Source of the DNA: Mantis religiosa
Taxonomy: Eukaryota; Arthropoda; Insecta; Mantodea; Mantidae
Assembly (NCBI GenBank): GCA_030765055.1
Contig: CM060953.1
Location: 7,596,800-7,660,799, forward strand
Length of the DNA: 64,000 nt
Direction of reading: 5' to 3'
In this document: positions 30,336-40,915 of the stretch, piece by piece
Layout: each line of letters begins with the position of its first letter
Numbering within the stretch: position 1 is the stretch's first letter
Program-made: the position numbers and the translations under genes
Notes under the pieces: generated by a model
Told to the model about the DNA's origin: nothing
What the model saw: only the letters and a program-made list of their open reading frames with translations
Databases searched by the model: none

Positions 30336-30560
30336 CCTGGTAGATACCCTCGAGTTTATATGTAGTACATATCATATAGTTCAAACATTGCACAAGTGAC
30401 AAGAATAGCAAGTTACGTGAATAGTTAAAAATATTACTTTGCATTATCCTGTAAAGATGACAAGACTACGAGGTTTACCTTTACCCAATTATCGGGAAGC
30501 ACAACAAACGACAGCTGAGCAAGGGATCAGAGGCCGCGCCACGCCCACCTCATTAGTCTC
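30336..30560. other. No gene seen
   Basis: Transition from GC-rich block to LTR copy 3; nothing recognised. Confidence 0.4.
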
Positions 30561-30962
30561 TGTCACTAACTGAGGGGGATGATTAGCGAAATGTCATTTG
30601 TCGTTGGCCGCCTCTTTTTCCACTCCCACTGCCATCTGGAACCTTCGCGCGGATTCACGGAAATCAGAGACTTCTAGAAGACTGTGATATTCCTATAAAA
30701 AGGGCTGCAGTGAGTGAATCCAGTCAGTGAGTCAGTGCTTGACGTGCTAGTGTACGGACAAGAAGATTGTGCGAGTGCATCGGAGGATTGTACGTAATTA
30801 CGAGTGCAAGTAAAATTGTAACGGACGAACTGGTGAATCGTAATTGTATGCATTACGTAATTCTGTGTAATTGGCAAGAGCTTAACTGTAAGTCGGTGGA
30901 AATAAAGAACATTTTTGAGTGGTACAATTGGACTTTTCATTTCACGAACCCACAAAGTCACA
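30561..30962 (+). repeat. Solo LTR-like element, copy 3
   Basis: Begins TGTCACTAAC and ends CACAAAGTCACA, 402 bp. Ends match copies 1 and 2. Contains cctataaaaaggg and a transcript-start-like region (cagtcagtgagtcagtgc). An AATAAA lies at 30901. No internal retrotransposon sequence was found on either side. Confidence 0.6.
30671..30701 (+). promoter_or_regulatory. LTR core promoter with perfect nTTCnnGAAn palindrome
   Basis: CTTCTAGAAG (30671-30680) lies 13 bp before TATAAAAA (30694-30701). The spacing to TATA is similar to that in LTR copies 1 and 2. A heat-shock-type function is inference. Confidence 0.4.
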
Positions 30963-31479
30963 CTCTTGTATTTGTCACAGAAATTCTTAGCTTATATTGT
31001 TAATTCACATTAACTTATATAACCTCCCCCTTTCACAGAACGCAAACATGTCCTTTATGTCTCTGTTGTATTCACCACTTAAGCTGCTAGTAATTTCTCC
31101 TACGCACACACAACCTTTCCCTTTTACACTGCTTTGATTGTTGACACTGACACAACTGCGGTATTCTCTGGGTGGCTCTCCTAAGCACTGCCTACAGGCT
31201 CCTCACTACGGAGTTGGAACGTACTGCACTGCTTGCAGATTAACTTCTCTACACTTGACTGTGAATTGCAGTAACTCAACAACTGCTAGTATTTGTACAG
31301 TTTTTATATTCCCTACTGTGGTTCGGAAACGGATCGAAAATCAACCGGTTCGGAGACTGGCAACCGACCTAGCGAAGGAGGAAGTGTTTACCAGGAGTAC
31401 ATCATCCGAGACTCCAACCGACACTTCTACCCTGAAAGAGACCACCAGATAAGAGATGAAGATGTGAAGTGATAACAGA
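30963..31479. other. No gene seen
   Basis: A 104-codon open frame (31138-31452) matches nothing I recognise and is probably chance. Confidence 0.4.
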
Positions 31480-31665
31480 GATGAAATGGAAGGACAGGAA
31501 ATTCGGAGAATGTAATTAACCTGCCCAGGATTCGCCTGGCTACCAGGAAAACCCCGAAAAAACACATGGGACAGGTAGGTCAGGCACGGGAATTGAAGCC
31601 AAGCCTCCCGCATGTGGACCACAGAGGAAACCACCTGAGTCATTCTTCTCGGTTATTTACCTCTT
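31480..31665 (-). repeat. SINE-like repeat with tRNA-type B box (SINE-D)
   Basis: Minus strand: gactcaggtggtttcctctg, then a B-box-like GCTTCAATTCCCG, then cctacctgtcccatgtgttt and ttttcggggttttcctggta. The tRNA-unrelated part resembles SINE-A in its cggggttttcc motif. Confidence 0.45.
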
Positions 31666-31671
31666 ACTACT

Positions 31672-31743
31672 AGACTAGGTCAAGAGAGGGAGCAAGATAA
31701 ATGTCCATTGTTTGGAGAAGGGAATGCAGACTTCCATTGTATA
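31672..31743 (+). pseudogene. LINE zinc-knuckle fragment, left part, split by Tc1-C1
   Basis: Reads QEREQDKCPLFGEGNADFHC and continues across the C1 element at 33165 as ILYCSQTKIWRERAGLAM, reconstituting a C...C/H..C knuckle like those after LINE RT domains. The C1 insertion at TA splits it. Confidence 0.5.
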
Positions 31744-33164
31744 CACTCCTGGAAATGGAAATAAGAACACATTGACGGCGGTGTGTCAGACCCACCATAC
31801 TTGCTCCGGACACTGCGAGAGGGCTGTACAAGCAATGATCACACGCACGGCACAGCGGACACATCAGGAACCGCGGTGTTGACCGTCGAATGGCGCTAGC
31901 TGCGCAGCGTTTGGGCACCGCCGCCGTCAGTGTCAGCCAGTTTGCCGTGGCATACGGAGCTCCATCGCAATCTTTAACACTGATAGCATGCCGTGACAGC
32001 GTGGACGTGAACCGTATGTGCAGTTGACGGACTTTAAGCGAGGGCGTATAGTGGGCATGCGGGAGTCCGGGTGGACGTACCGCCGAATTGCTCAACACGT
32101 GGGGCGTGAGGTCTCCACAGTTCATCGATGTTGTCGCCAGTGGTCGGCGGAAGGTGCATATGCCCGTCGACCTGGGACCGGACCGCAGCGACGCGCGGAT
32201 CTCGCCAAGACCGTCGGATCCTACGCAGTGCCGTAGGGGACCGCACCGCCACTTCCCTGCAAATTAGGGACACTGTTGCTCCTGGGGTATCGGCGAGGAC
32301 CATTCGCAGCCGTCTCCATGAAGCTGGGCTACGGTCCCGCGCACAGTTAGGCTGTCTTCCGCTCACGCCCCAACATCGTGCAGCCCGCCTCCAGTGGTGT
32401 CGCGACAGGCGTGAATGGAGGGTCGAATGGAGACGTGTCGTCTTCAGCGATGAGAGTCGCTTCAGCCTTGGTGCCAATGATGGTCGTATGCGTGTTTGGC
32501 GCCGTGCAGGTGAGCGCCACAATCAGGACTGCATACGACCGAGGCACACAGGGCCAACACCCGGCATCATGGTGTGGGGAGCGATCTCCTACACTGGCCG
32601 TACACCTCTGGTGATCGTCGAGGGGACACTGAAAAGTGCACGGTACATCCAAATTGTCATCTAACCCATCGTTCTACCATTCCTAGACCGGCAAGGGAAC
32701 TAGCTGTTCCAACAGGACAATGCACGTCCGCATGTAACCCGTACCACCCAACGTGCTCTAGAAGGTGTAAGTCAACTATCCTGGCCAGCAATATCTCCGG
32801 ATCAGTCCCCCATTGAGCATGTTTGGGACTGGATGAAACAACGTCTCACGCGGTCTGCACGTCCAGCACGAACGCTGGTCCAACTGAGGCGCCAGCTGGA
32901 AATGGCATGGCAAGCCGTTCCACAGGACTACATCCAGCATCTCTACGATCGTCTCCATGGGAGAATAGCAGCCTGCATTGCTGCGAAAGGTGGATATACA
33001 CGGTACTAGTGCCGACATTGTGCATGCTCTGTTGCCTGTGTCTATGTGCCTATGGTTCTGTCAGTGTGATCATGTGATGTATCTGACCCCAGCAATGTGT
33101 CAATAAAGTTTCCCCTTCCTGGGACAATGAATTCACGGTGTTCTTATTTCAATTTCCAGGAGTG
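31744..33164 (+). mobile_element. Tc1-like element C1
   Basis: TA-flanked (31742-31743; 33165-33166), TIR cactcctggaaatggaaata with matching right end, 1421 bp. It lies in inverted orientation to C2 at 33518-34918, with about 350 bp between them. Confidence 0.92.
31988..33009 (+). pseudogene. Tc1-like transposase of element C1 (stops and frameshift)
   Basis: ATG at 31988, but codon 3 is TGA (CGA in C2). Then QRGREPYVQLTDFKRGRIVG, HTH blocks (RRIAQHVGREVSTVHRCCRQ), a frameshift near 32195, RILRSAVGDRTATSLQIRDT, APGVSARTIRSRLHEAGLRS, VVFSDESRFSLGANDGRMRV with the first Asp, TPGIMVWGAISYTGRTPLVI. Stops follow near 32662 and 32700, then LFQQDNARPHVTRTTQRALE with the second Asp, SPDQSPIEHVWDWM with the Glu and the terminal GRIAACIAAKGGYTRY. 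DDE-type Tc1 family. The broken codon 3 and several other stops lie at CpG-type sites, suggesting methylation decay. Confidence 0.9.
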
Positions 33165-33517
33165 TATTATACTGTAGTCAAACAAAGATATGGAGAGAGC
33201 AGGCCTGGCTATGTAAATGAGACAATTTGGGAAATGAAGTAGAAATTAGAAAAATTTTGTCAGTAAAAGGCAAAAAGAACAGGAGAAATATAGGGAATTA
33301 TTTAGGGAAAGTTAAAGAGAGATGGCTAAGAACAATTAAGAGAAAAATGTAGAGTAGGTTAGGTGAAATGGCAAAATGTGTAAAAAGGAGTAGAGGTCAT
33401 CCAATACACGAAAACTTAGGGGTAGGTGTATGGGGACAATGGCAAGCAACATGGTAGGATTTTCAGCATTTAGGAATATATGACGTTTTACAGTATGGAT
33501 TTTATAATTGTAATCTA
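33165..33517 (+). pseudogene. LINE 3' fragment between C1 and C2
   Basis: Continues the knuckle broken at 31743 and then decayed coding sequence (KRQKEQEKYRELF; KERWLRTIKRKM; VWGQWQATW). After C2 the sequence at 34921-34980 looks like an AT-rich 3' end. So one old LINE remnant took two Tc1-C insertions in opposite orientation. Confidence 0.4.
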
Positions 33518-34918
33518 CAGTCCTGGAAATTGAAATAAGAACACCGTGAATTCATTGTCCCAGGAAGGGGAAACTTTATTGACACATTCCTGGGGTCAGA
33601 TACATCACATGATCACACTAACAGAACCATAGGCACATAGACACAGGCAACAGAGCATGCACAATGTCGGCACTAGTACCGTGTATATCCACCTTTCGCA
33701 GCAATGCAGGCTGCTATTCTCCCATGGAGACGATCGTAGAAATGCTGGATGTAGTCCTGTGGAACGGCTTCCCATGCCATTTCCAGCTGGCGCCTCAGTT
33801 GGACCAGCGTTAATGCTGGACGTGCAGACCGCGTGAGACGACGTCTCATGCAGTCCCAAATATGCTCAGTGGGGGACAGATCCGGAGATCTTGCTGGCCA
33901 GGGTAGTTGACTTACACCTTCTAGAGCACGTTGGATGGCACGGGATACATGCGGACGTGTATTGTCCTGTTGGAACAGCAAGTTCACTTGCCGGTCTAGG
34001 AATGGTAGAACGATGGGTTCGATGACGGTTTGGATGTACCGTGCACTATTCGGTGTCCCCTCGACGATACCCAGAGGTGTACGGCCAGTGTAGGAGATCG
34101 CTCCCCACACCATGATGCCGGGTGTTGGCCCTGTGTGCCTCGGTCGTATGCAGTCCTGATTGTGGCGCTCACCTGCAAGGTGCCAAACGCGCATACGACC
34201 ATCATTGGCACCAAGGCAGAAGCGACTCTCATCGCTGAAGACGACACGTCTCCATTCGTCCCTCCATTCACGCCTGTCGTGACACCACTGGAGGCGGACT
34301 GCGCGATGTTGGGGCGTGAGCGGAAGACGGCAGCCCAGCTTCATGGAGACGGTTGCAAATGGTCCTCGCCGATACCCCAGGAGCAACAGTGTCCTAATTT
34401 GCTGGGAAGTGGTGGTGCGGTCCCCTAAGGCACTGCGTAGGATCCGACGGTCTTGGCGTGCATCCGTGCCTCTCTGCGGTCCGGTCGGAGGTCGACGGGC
34501 ACGTGCACCTTCCGCCGACCACTGGCGACAACATCGATGAACTGTGGAGACCTCACGCCCCACGTGTTCAGCAATTCGGCGGTACGTCCACTCGGCCTCC
34601 CGCATGCACACTATACGCCCTCGCTCAAAGTCCGTCAACTGCACATACGGTTCACGTCCACGCTGTCGCGGCATGCTACCAGTGTTAAAGACTGCGATGG
34701 AGCTCCGTATGCCACGGCAAACTGGCTGACACTGACGGCAGCGGTGCCCAAACGCTGTGCAGCTAGCGCCATTCGACGGCCAACACCGCGGTTCCTGGTG
34801 TGTCCGCTGTGCCGTGCATGTGATCATTGCTTATACAGCCCTCTCGCAGTTTCCGGAGCAAGAATGGTGGGTCTGACACACCGGCGTCAATGTGTTCTTA
34901 TTTCCATTTCCAGGAGTG
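33518..34918 (-). mobile_element. Tc1-like element C2
   Basis: Left end cagtcctggaaattgaaata, right end tttccatttccaggagtg, flanked by TA (33516-33517; 34919-34920), 1401 bp. High similarity to C1 throughout, in opposite orientation. Confidence 0.92.
33673..34674 (-). CDS. Tc1-like transposase of element C2 (single open frame, internally shifted)
   Basis: Start ATG at 34674 gives MPRQRGREPYVQLTDFERGR; the open frame continues upstream to 34827 but that part is 5' untranslated in C1. 333 codons. HTH region (RRIAEHVGREVSTVHRCCRQ), then RILRSALGDRTTTSQQIRTL. Residues about 104-122 (LLLGYRRGPFATVSMKLGCR) are an out-of-frame reading of what is SARTIRSRLHEAGLRS in C1, so two compensating shifts and a short deletion garble part of the linker. 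Catalytic blocks VVFSDESRFCLGANDGRMRV (Asp), LFQQDNTRPHVSRAIQRALE (Asp) and ARSPDLSPTEHIWD (Glu) are intact. By my count 32 residues lie between the last two. Length is close to the family norm; activity is doubtful because of the garbled stretch. Confidence 0.85.
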   Translation of the reverse strand: MPRQRGREPYVQLTDFERGRIVCMREAEWTYRRIAEHVGREVSTVHRCCRQWSAEGARARRPPTGPQRGTDARQDRRILRSALGDRTTTSQQIRTLLLLGYRRGPFATVSMKLGCRLPLTPQHRAVRLQWCHDRREWRDEWRRVVFSDESRFCLGANDGRMRVWHLAGERHNQDCIRPRHTGPTPGIMVWGAISYTGRTPLGIVEGTPNSARYIQTVIEPIVLPFLDRQVNLLFQQDNTRPHVSRAIQRALEGVSQLPWPARSPDLSPTEHIWDCMRRRLTRSARPALTLVQLRRQLEMAWEAVPQDYIQHFYDRLHGRIAACIAAKGGYTRY

Positions 34919-34989
34919 TAGATTTTGTATTACCATTTGATGATGTAAAAGGAAAGATGAGAAATAAATTATAAATTATAAATTACTAC

Positions 34990-35215
34990 TAGATGAAATA
35001 AGCACCTGTTGTGGAAACGTAGAGTCAGACTGAAAAATTCAATGCCATAGCCGGGATTTGAACCACGGATCTTCTGGTCTCCGTCCAGCCGCTCTAAACC
35101 ATTGAGCTACCATGGCCAACGTGCCAACTTGACATTAAATTCTCCAACTGACTCGTGTTTTTCCTGGTAAACTACTAGGAGTTCTCATAAACACATGAGA
35201 CAACTACCTTAATGG
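34990..35215 (-). repeat. SINE-C copy 1 (tRNA-related)
   Basis: Plus-strand words gtggaaacgtagagtcagac, tgaaaaattcaatgccatag and gagttctcataaacacatga are shared with 61345-61550. The tRNA-like core is at 35044-35116. Confidence 0.8.
35044..35116 (-). other. tRNA-like cloverleaf in SINE-C copy 1
   Basis: Minus strand begins GCCATGG and ends CTATGGC: the acceptor pairs 7/7 with one G-U. D stem GCTC/GAGC, a 7-base loop ACGGAGA on a CTGG/CCAG stem, T arm CCGTGGTTCAAATCCCGG with one mismatch. Position 33 is C instead of the invariant U, so it is not a normal tRNA gene. Confidence 0.6.
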
Positions 35216-35486
35216 CGACTTACAGGCTACTTACAAGTTTGTCTCTACAACAATTACATTTGTCCAAATGCCTAGTGTTTCTTTCTGAATACCTGAAATA
35301 CCCGACGTTATCTGTGGTATGATGAGTTACGAAATTCATTCGTAGTCTCTCCTAAATTTATCTGGCGCAGTGTATGCAAATATTGGGGACGTCTATGGGA
35401 AATAACTGTGGTTATGTTGGAAGTAAACTAACATTTGAAAATATCTGTCAAAGTTATGCATTCATATGTTTTTTTTTTTTTTTTTT

Positions 35487-35695
35487 TTTAATTTACGTCC
35501 ACCTACGTTAAGTCATATCTGACGGTGAATGAACTGGGTGAAATTACGCTCAAATGATTCCAGGGTCCACGGAGCTTGGAGTTACCTGACATTCGTCTTT
35601 AGTATAAGGGAAACCCCGGGAAAACCTTATCCAGGTAACTCACCCTGAATGTGAGGCAGACATGCTACCATCACGCTAGTATTCATATGTGAATT
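35487..35695 (-). repeat. SINE-A copy (lacks part of the B-box region)
   Basis: Minus strand: gatggtagcatgtctgcctc, attcagggtgagttacctgg, ataaggttttcccggggttt, aacttaacg-type tail and poly-A (the T run at 35470-35489). Compared with 57022-57203 it misses about 25 bp holding gagttcgaatc. Confidence 0.75.
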
Positions 35696-35704
35696 TCCAT
35701 AACT

Positions 35705-36000
35705 GTGAACGCAAAACGCAACACGAATAATACACGGAAAGCTTCCATGGTTATCGACCAGTGTGCCAGTGAAATATCTTGTGGTGCTACTGGACACCAG
35801 ACTTACTTGGGACTCCCACATCTGTCGGTCTTTTACACTTGGGTTTGCCCGGCTAACAACAGGAGCAGCTCACTTCGTTATGAATCCTTCCTTCTTCTTT
35901 ACACATCCTTAGTCCGTTCCATTTCTACATATGGAGCTCCAGTCTGGGGTGGCACCAGTAAGATTGGTGCCACTGGAGCTTCCTGGAGCTATTACCTATC
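35705..36000 (+). pseudogene. LINE RT fragment adjoining the 142-bp array
   Basis: NAKRNTNNTRKASMV, then VKYLVVLLDTRLTWDSHI, then after a shift LRYESFLLLYTSLVRSISTY followed by GAPVWGGTS. These match the KYLGV.LD..L.W..H and Y.SL.RS...YGAPVWG blocks of insect non-LTR RT proteins. Directly downstream the sequence becomes the first unit of the 142-bp array. Confidence 0.65.
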
Positions 36001-39000
36001 TACAATCTCGGCGCTCGCACTCGCCAACCACCTCACATCAAGCGCAGACTGCCACAAGATCTCCTCCTGAGTGACCTCTCCAGTACATCCGACGACTGGT
36101 ACGACCTTTCTTTTACCATCTCTAGGAGGTCCCTGGAGCTGTTACCTACAATCTCGGCACTGGTACTCGCCAACTAACTCAGCTCAAGCGTAGACTACCA
36201 CAAGATCTCCTGAGTGACCTCTCAAGTACAACCGACGACTGGTACGACCTTTCTTTTACCATCTCTAGGAGGTCCCTGGAGCTGTTACCTACAATCTCGG
36301 CACTGGCACTCGCCAACTAACTCAGCTCAAGCGTAGACTACCACAAGATCTCCTGAGTGACCTCCCCAGTACACCCGACGACTGGTACGACCTTTCTTTT
36401 ACCATCTCTAGGAGGTCCCTGGAGCTGTTACCTACAATCTCGGCACTGGCACTCGCCAACTAACTCAGCTCAAGCGTAGACTGTCACAAGATCTCCTGAG
36501 TGACCTCTCAAGTACATCCGACGGTGGACACGACCTTATTTTACCATCTCTAGGAGGTCCCTGGAGCTGTTACCTACAATCTCGGCACTGGCACTCGCCA
36601 ACTAACTCAGCTCAAGCGTAGACTACCACAAGATCTCCTGAGTGACCTCCCCAGTACACCCGACGACTGGTACGACCTTTCTTTTACCATCTCTAGGAGG
36701 TCCCTGGAGCTGTTACCTACAATCTCGGCACTGGCACTCGCCAACTAACTCAGCTCAAGCGTAGACTGTCACAAGATCTCCTGAGTGACCTCTCCAGTAC
36801 ATCCGACGGTGGACACGACCTTATTTTACCATCTCCAGGAGGTCCCAGGAGCTGTTACCTACAATCTCGGCACTGGCACTCGCCAACTAACTCAGCTCAA
36901 GCGTAGACTGTCACAAGATCTCCTGAGTGACCTCTCCAGTACATCCGACGGTGGACACGACCTTATTTTACCATCTCCAGGAGGTCCCAGGAGCTGTTAC
37001 CTACAATCTCGGCACTGGCACTCGCCAACTAACTCAGCTCAAGCGTAGACTTCCACAAGATCTCCTGAGTGACCTCTCAAGTACATCCGACGGTGGACAC
37101 GACCTTATTTTACCATCTCCAGGAGGTCCCAGGAGCTGTTACCTACAATCTCGGCACTGGCACTCGCCAACTAACTCAGCTCAAGCGCAGACTACCACAA
37201 GATCTCCTGAGTGACCTCTCCAGTACATCCGACGGTGGACACGACCTTATTTTACCATCTCCAGGAGGTCCCAGGAGCTGTTACCTACAATCTCGGCACT
37301 GGCACTCGCCAACTAACTCAGCTCAAGCGTAGACTGTCACAAGATCTCCTGAGTGACCTCTCCAGTACATCCGACGGTGGACACGACCTTATTTTACCAT
37401 CTCCAGGAGGTCCCAGGAGCTGTTACCTACAATCTCGGCACTGGCACTCGCCAACTAACTCAGCTCAAGCGTAGACTGTCACAAGATCTCCTGAGTGACC
37501 TCTCCAGTACATCCGACGGTGGACACGACCTTATTTTACCATCTCCAGGAGGTCCCAGGAGCTGTTACCTACAATCTCGGCACTGGCACTCGCCAACTAA
37601 CTCAGCTCAAGCGTAGACTACCACAAGATCTCCTGAGTGACCTCTCAAGTACATCCGACGGTGGACACGACCTAATTTTACCATCTCCAGGAGGTCCCAG
37701 GAGCTGTTACCTACAATCTCGGCACTGGCACTCGCCAACTAACTCAGCTCAAGCGCAGACTACCACAAGATCTCCTGAGTGACCTCTCCAGTACATCCGA
37801 CGGTGGACACGACCTTATTTTACCATCTCCAGGAGGTCCCAGGAGCTGTTACCTACAATCTCGGCACTGGCACTCGCCAACTAACTCAGCTCAAGCGTAG
37901 ACTGTCACAAGATCTCCTGAGTGACCTCTCCAGTACATCCGACGGTGGACAGGACCTTATTTTACCATCTCCAGGAGGTCCCAGGAGCTGTTACCTACAA
38001 TCTCGGCACTGGCACTCGCCAACTAACTCAGCTCAAGCGTAGACTACCACAAGATCTCCTGAGTGACCTCTCAAGTACATCCGACGGTGGACACGACCTT
38101 ATTTTACCATCTCCAGGAGGTCCCAGAAGCTGTTACCTACAATCTCGGCACTGGCACTCGCCAACTAACTCAGCTCAAGCGCAGACTACCACAAGATCTC
38201 CTGAGTGACCTCTCCAGTACATCCGACGGTGGACATGACCTTATTTTACCATCTCCAGGAGGTCCCAGGAGCTGTTACCTACAATCTCGGCACTGGCACT
38301 CGCCACCTAACTCAGCTCAAGCGTAGACTACCACAAGATCTCCTGAGTGACCTCTCAAGTACATCCGACGGTGGACACGACCTTATTTTACCATCTCTAG
38401 GAGGTCCCTGGAGCTGTTACCTACAATCTCGGTGCTCGCACTCGCCACCTAACTCAGCTCAAGCGTAGACTACCACAAGATCTCCTGAGTGACCTCTCAA
38501 GTACATCCGACGGTGGACACGACCTTATTTTACCATCTCTAGGAGGTCCCTGGAGCTGTTACCTACAATCTCGGCGCTCGCCACCTAACTCAGCTCAAGC
38601 GTAGACTACCACAAGATCTCCTGAGTGACCTGTCAAGTACATCCGACGGTGGACACGACCTTATTTTACCATCTCTAGGAGGTCCCTGGAGCTGTTACCT
38701 ACAATCTCGGCGCTCGCACTCGCCACCTAACTCAGCTCAAGCGTAGACTACCACAAGATCTCCTGAGTGACCTCTCAAGTACATCCGACGGTGGACACGA
38801 CCTTATTTTACCATCTCTAGGAGGTCCCTGGAGCTGTTACCTACAATCTCGGCGCTCGCACTCGCCACCTAACTCAGCTCAAGCGTAGACTACCACAAGA
38901 TCTCCTGAGTGACCTCTCAAGTACATCCGACGGTGGACACGACCTTATTTTACCATCTCTAGGAGGTCCCTGGAGCTGTTACCTACAATCTCGGCGCTCG

Positions 39001-40915
39001 CACTCGCCAACCAACTCGGCTCAATGTAGACTACCACAAGATCTTCTGAGTGACCTCTCAAGTACATCCGACGGTGGGCACGACCGTATTTTACCATCTC
39101 CAGGAGGTCCCTGGAGCTGTTACCTACAATCTCGGCACTGGCACTCGCCAAATAACTCAGCTCAAGCGTAGACTACCACAAGATCTCCTGAGTGACCTCT
39201 CAAGTACATCCGACGGTGGACACGACCTTATTTTACCATCTCTAGGAGGTGCCTGGAGCTGTTACCTACAATCTCGGCGCTCGCACTCGCCAACTAACTC
39301 AGCTCAAGCGTAGACTGTCACAAGATCTCCTGAGTGACCTCTCAAGTACATCCGACGGTGGGCACGACCGTATTTTACCATCTCTAGGAGGTCCCTGGAG
39401 CTGTTACCTACAATCTCGGCACTGGCACTCGCCAAATAACTCAGCTCAAGCGTAGACTACCACAAGATCTCCTGAGTGACCTCTCAAGTACATCCGACGG
39501 TGGACACGACCTTATTTTACCATCTCTAGGAGGTGCCTGGAGCTGTTACCTACAATCTCGGCGCTCGCACTCGCCAACTAACTCAGCTCAAGCGTAGACT
39601 ACCACAAGATCTCCTGAGTGACCTCTCCAGTACATCCGACGGTGGACACGACCTTATTTTACCATCTCCAGGAGGTCCCTGGAGCTGTTACCTACAATCT
39701 CGGCACTGGCACTCGCCAACTAACTCAGCTCAAGCGTAGACTGTCACAAGATCTCCTGAGTGACCTCTCCAGTACATCCGACGGTGGACACGACCTTATT
39801 TTACCATCTCTAGGAGGTGCCTGGAGCTGTTACCTACAATCTCGGCGCTCGCACTCGCCAACTAACTCAGCTCAAGCGTAGACTACCACAAGATCTCCTG
39901 AGTGACCTCTCCAGTATATCCGCCGGCTGGCACGAGCTTTCTTTTACCATCTCTAGGAGGTCCCTGGAGCTGTTACCTACAATCTCGGCACTGGCACTCG
40001 CCAACTAACTCAGCTCAAGCGTAGACTGTCACAAGATCTCCTGAGTGACCTCTCCAGTACATCCGACGGTGGACACGACCTTATTTTACCATCTCTAGGA
40101 GGTGCCTGGAGCTGTTACCTACAATCTCGGCGCTCGCACTCGCCAACTAACTCAGCTCAAGCGTAGACTGTCACAAGATCTCCTGAGTGACCTCTCAAGT
40201 ACATCCGACGGTGGGCACGACCTTATTTTACCATCTCTAGGAGGTCCCTGGAGCTGTTACCTACAATCTCGGCGCTCGCACTCGCCAACCAACTCGGCTC
40301 AAGCGTAGACTACCACAAGATCTCCTGAGTGACCTCTCAAGTACATCCGACGGTGGACACGACCTTATTTTACCATCTCCAGGAGGTCCCTGGAGCTGTT
40401 ACCTACAATCTCGGCACTGGCACTCGCCACCTAACTCAGCTCAAGCGTAGACTACCACAAGATCTCCTGAGTGACCTCTCAAGTACATCCGACGGTGGAC
40501 ACGACCTTATTTTACCATCTCTAGGAGGTCCCTGGAGCTGTTACCTACAATCTCGGCGCTCGCACTCGCCACCTAACTCAGCTCAAGCGTAGACTACCAC
40601 AAGATCTCCTGAGTGACCTCTCAAGTACATCCGACGGTGGACACGACCTTATTTTACCATCTCTAGGAGGTCCCAGGAGCTGTTACCTACAATCTCGGCG
40701 CTCGCACTCGCCAACCAACTCGGCTCAAGCGTAGACTACCACAAGATCTTCTGAGTGACCTCTCAAGTACATCCGACGGTGGGCACGACCGTATTTTACC
40801 ATCTCCAGGAGGTCCCTGGAGCTGTTACCTACAATCTCGGCACTGGCACTCGCCAAATAACTCAGCTCAAGCGTAGACTATCACAAGATCTCCTGAGTGA
40901 CCTCTCAAGTACAAG
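35970..40915 (+). repeat. 142/143-bp tandem array (about 34 units)
   Basis: Unit: gatctcctgagtgacctctc, agtacatccgacggtggaca, ttttaccatctccaggaggt, cctacaatctcggcactggc, aactcagctcaagcgtagac. Period 142 bp is exact through the middle (unit starts at 36785, 36927, 37069 ...). The first units carry gacgactggtacgacctttc in place of gacggtggacacgaccttat. Variants cggcactggc and cggcgctcgc alternate in blocks after 38400. Overlapping 87-95-codon frames are by-products. The array ends abruptly at 40915. Confidence 0.95.

Noticed and set aside
28540..30444. Several 60-99-codon frames on both strands of the GC-rich block
   Set aside because: GC-rich DNA has few stop codons; frames overlap on both strands and show no recognised domain.
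30561..30962. Exact target duplication for LTR copy 3
   Set aside because: Left tctc and right ctct do not match in register with the TGTC...CACA ends, so I do not claim a duplication there.
31138..31452. 104-codon frame downstream of LTR copy 3 as a gag start
   Set aside because: No gag-like motif, no primer-binding site after the LTR, and no pol region nearby.
32034..34974. Open frames antisense to the Tc1-like transposases (up to 173 codons)
   Set aside because: They are shadows of the GC-rich transposase genes on the opposite strand.
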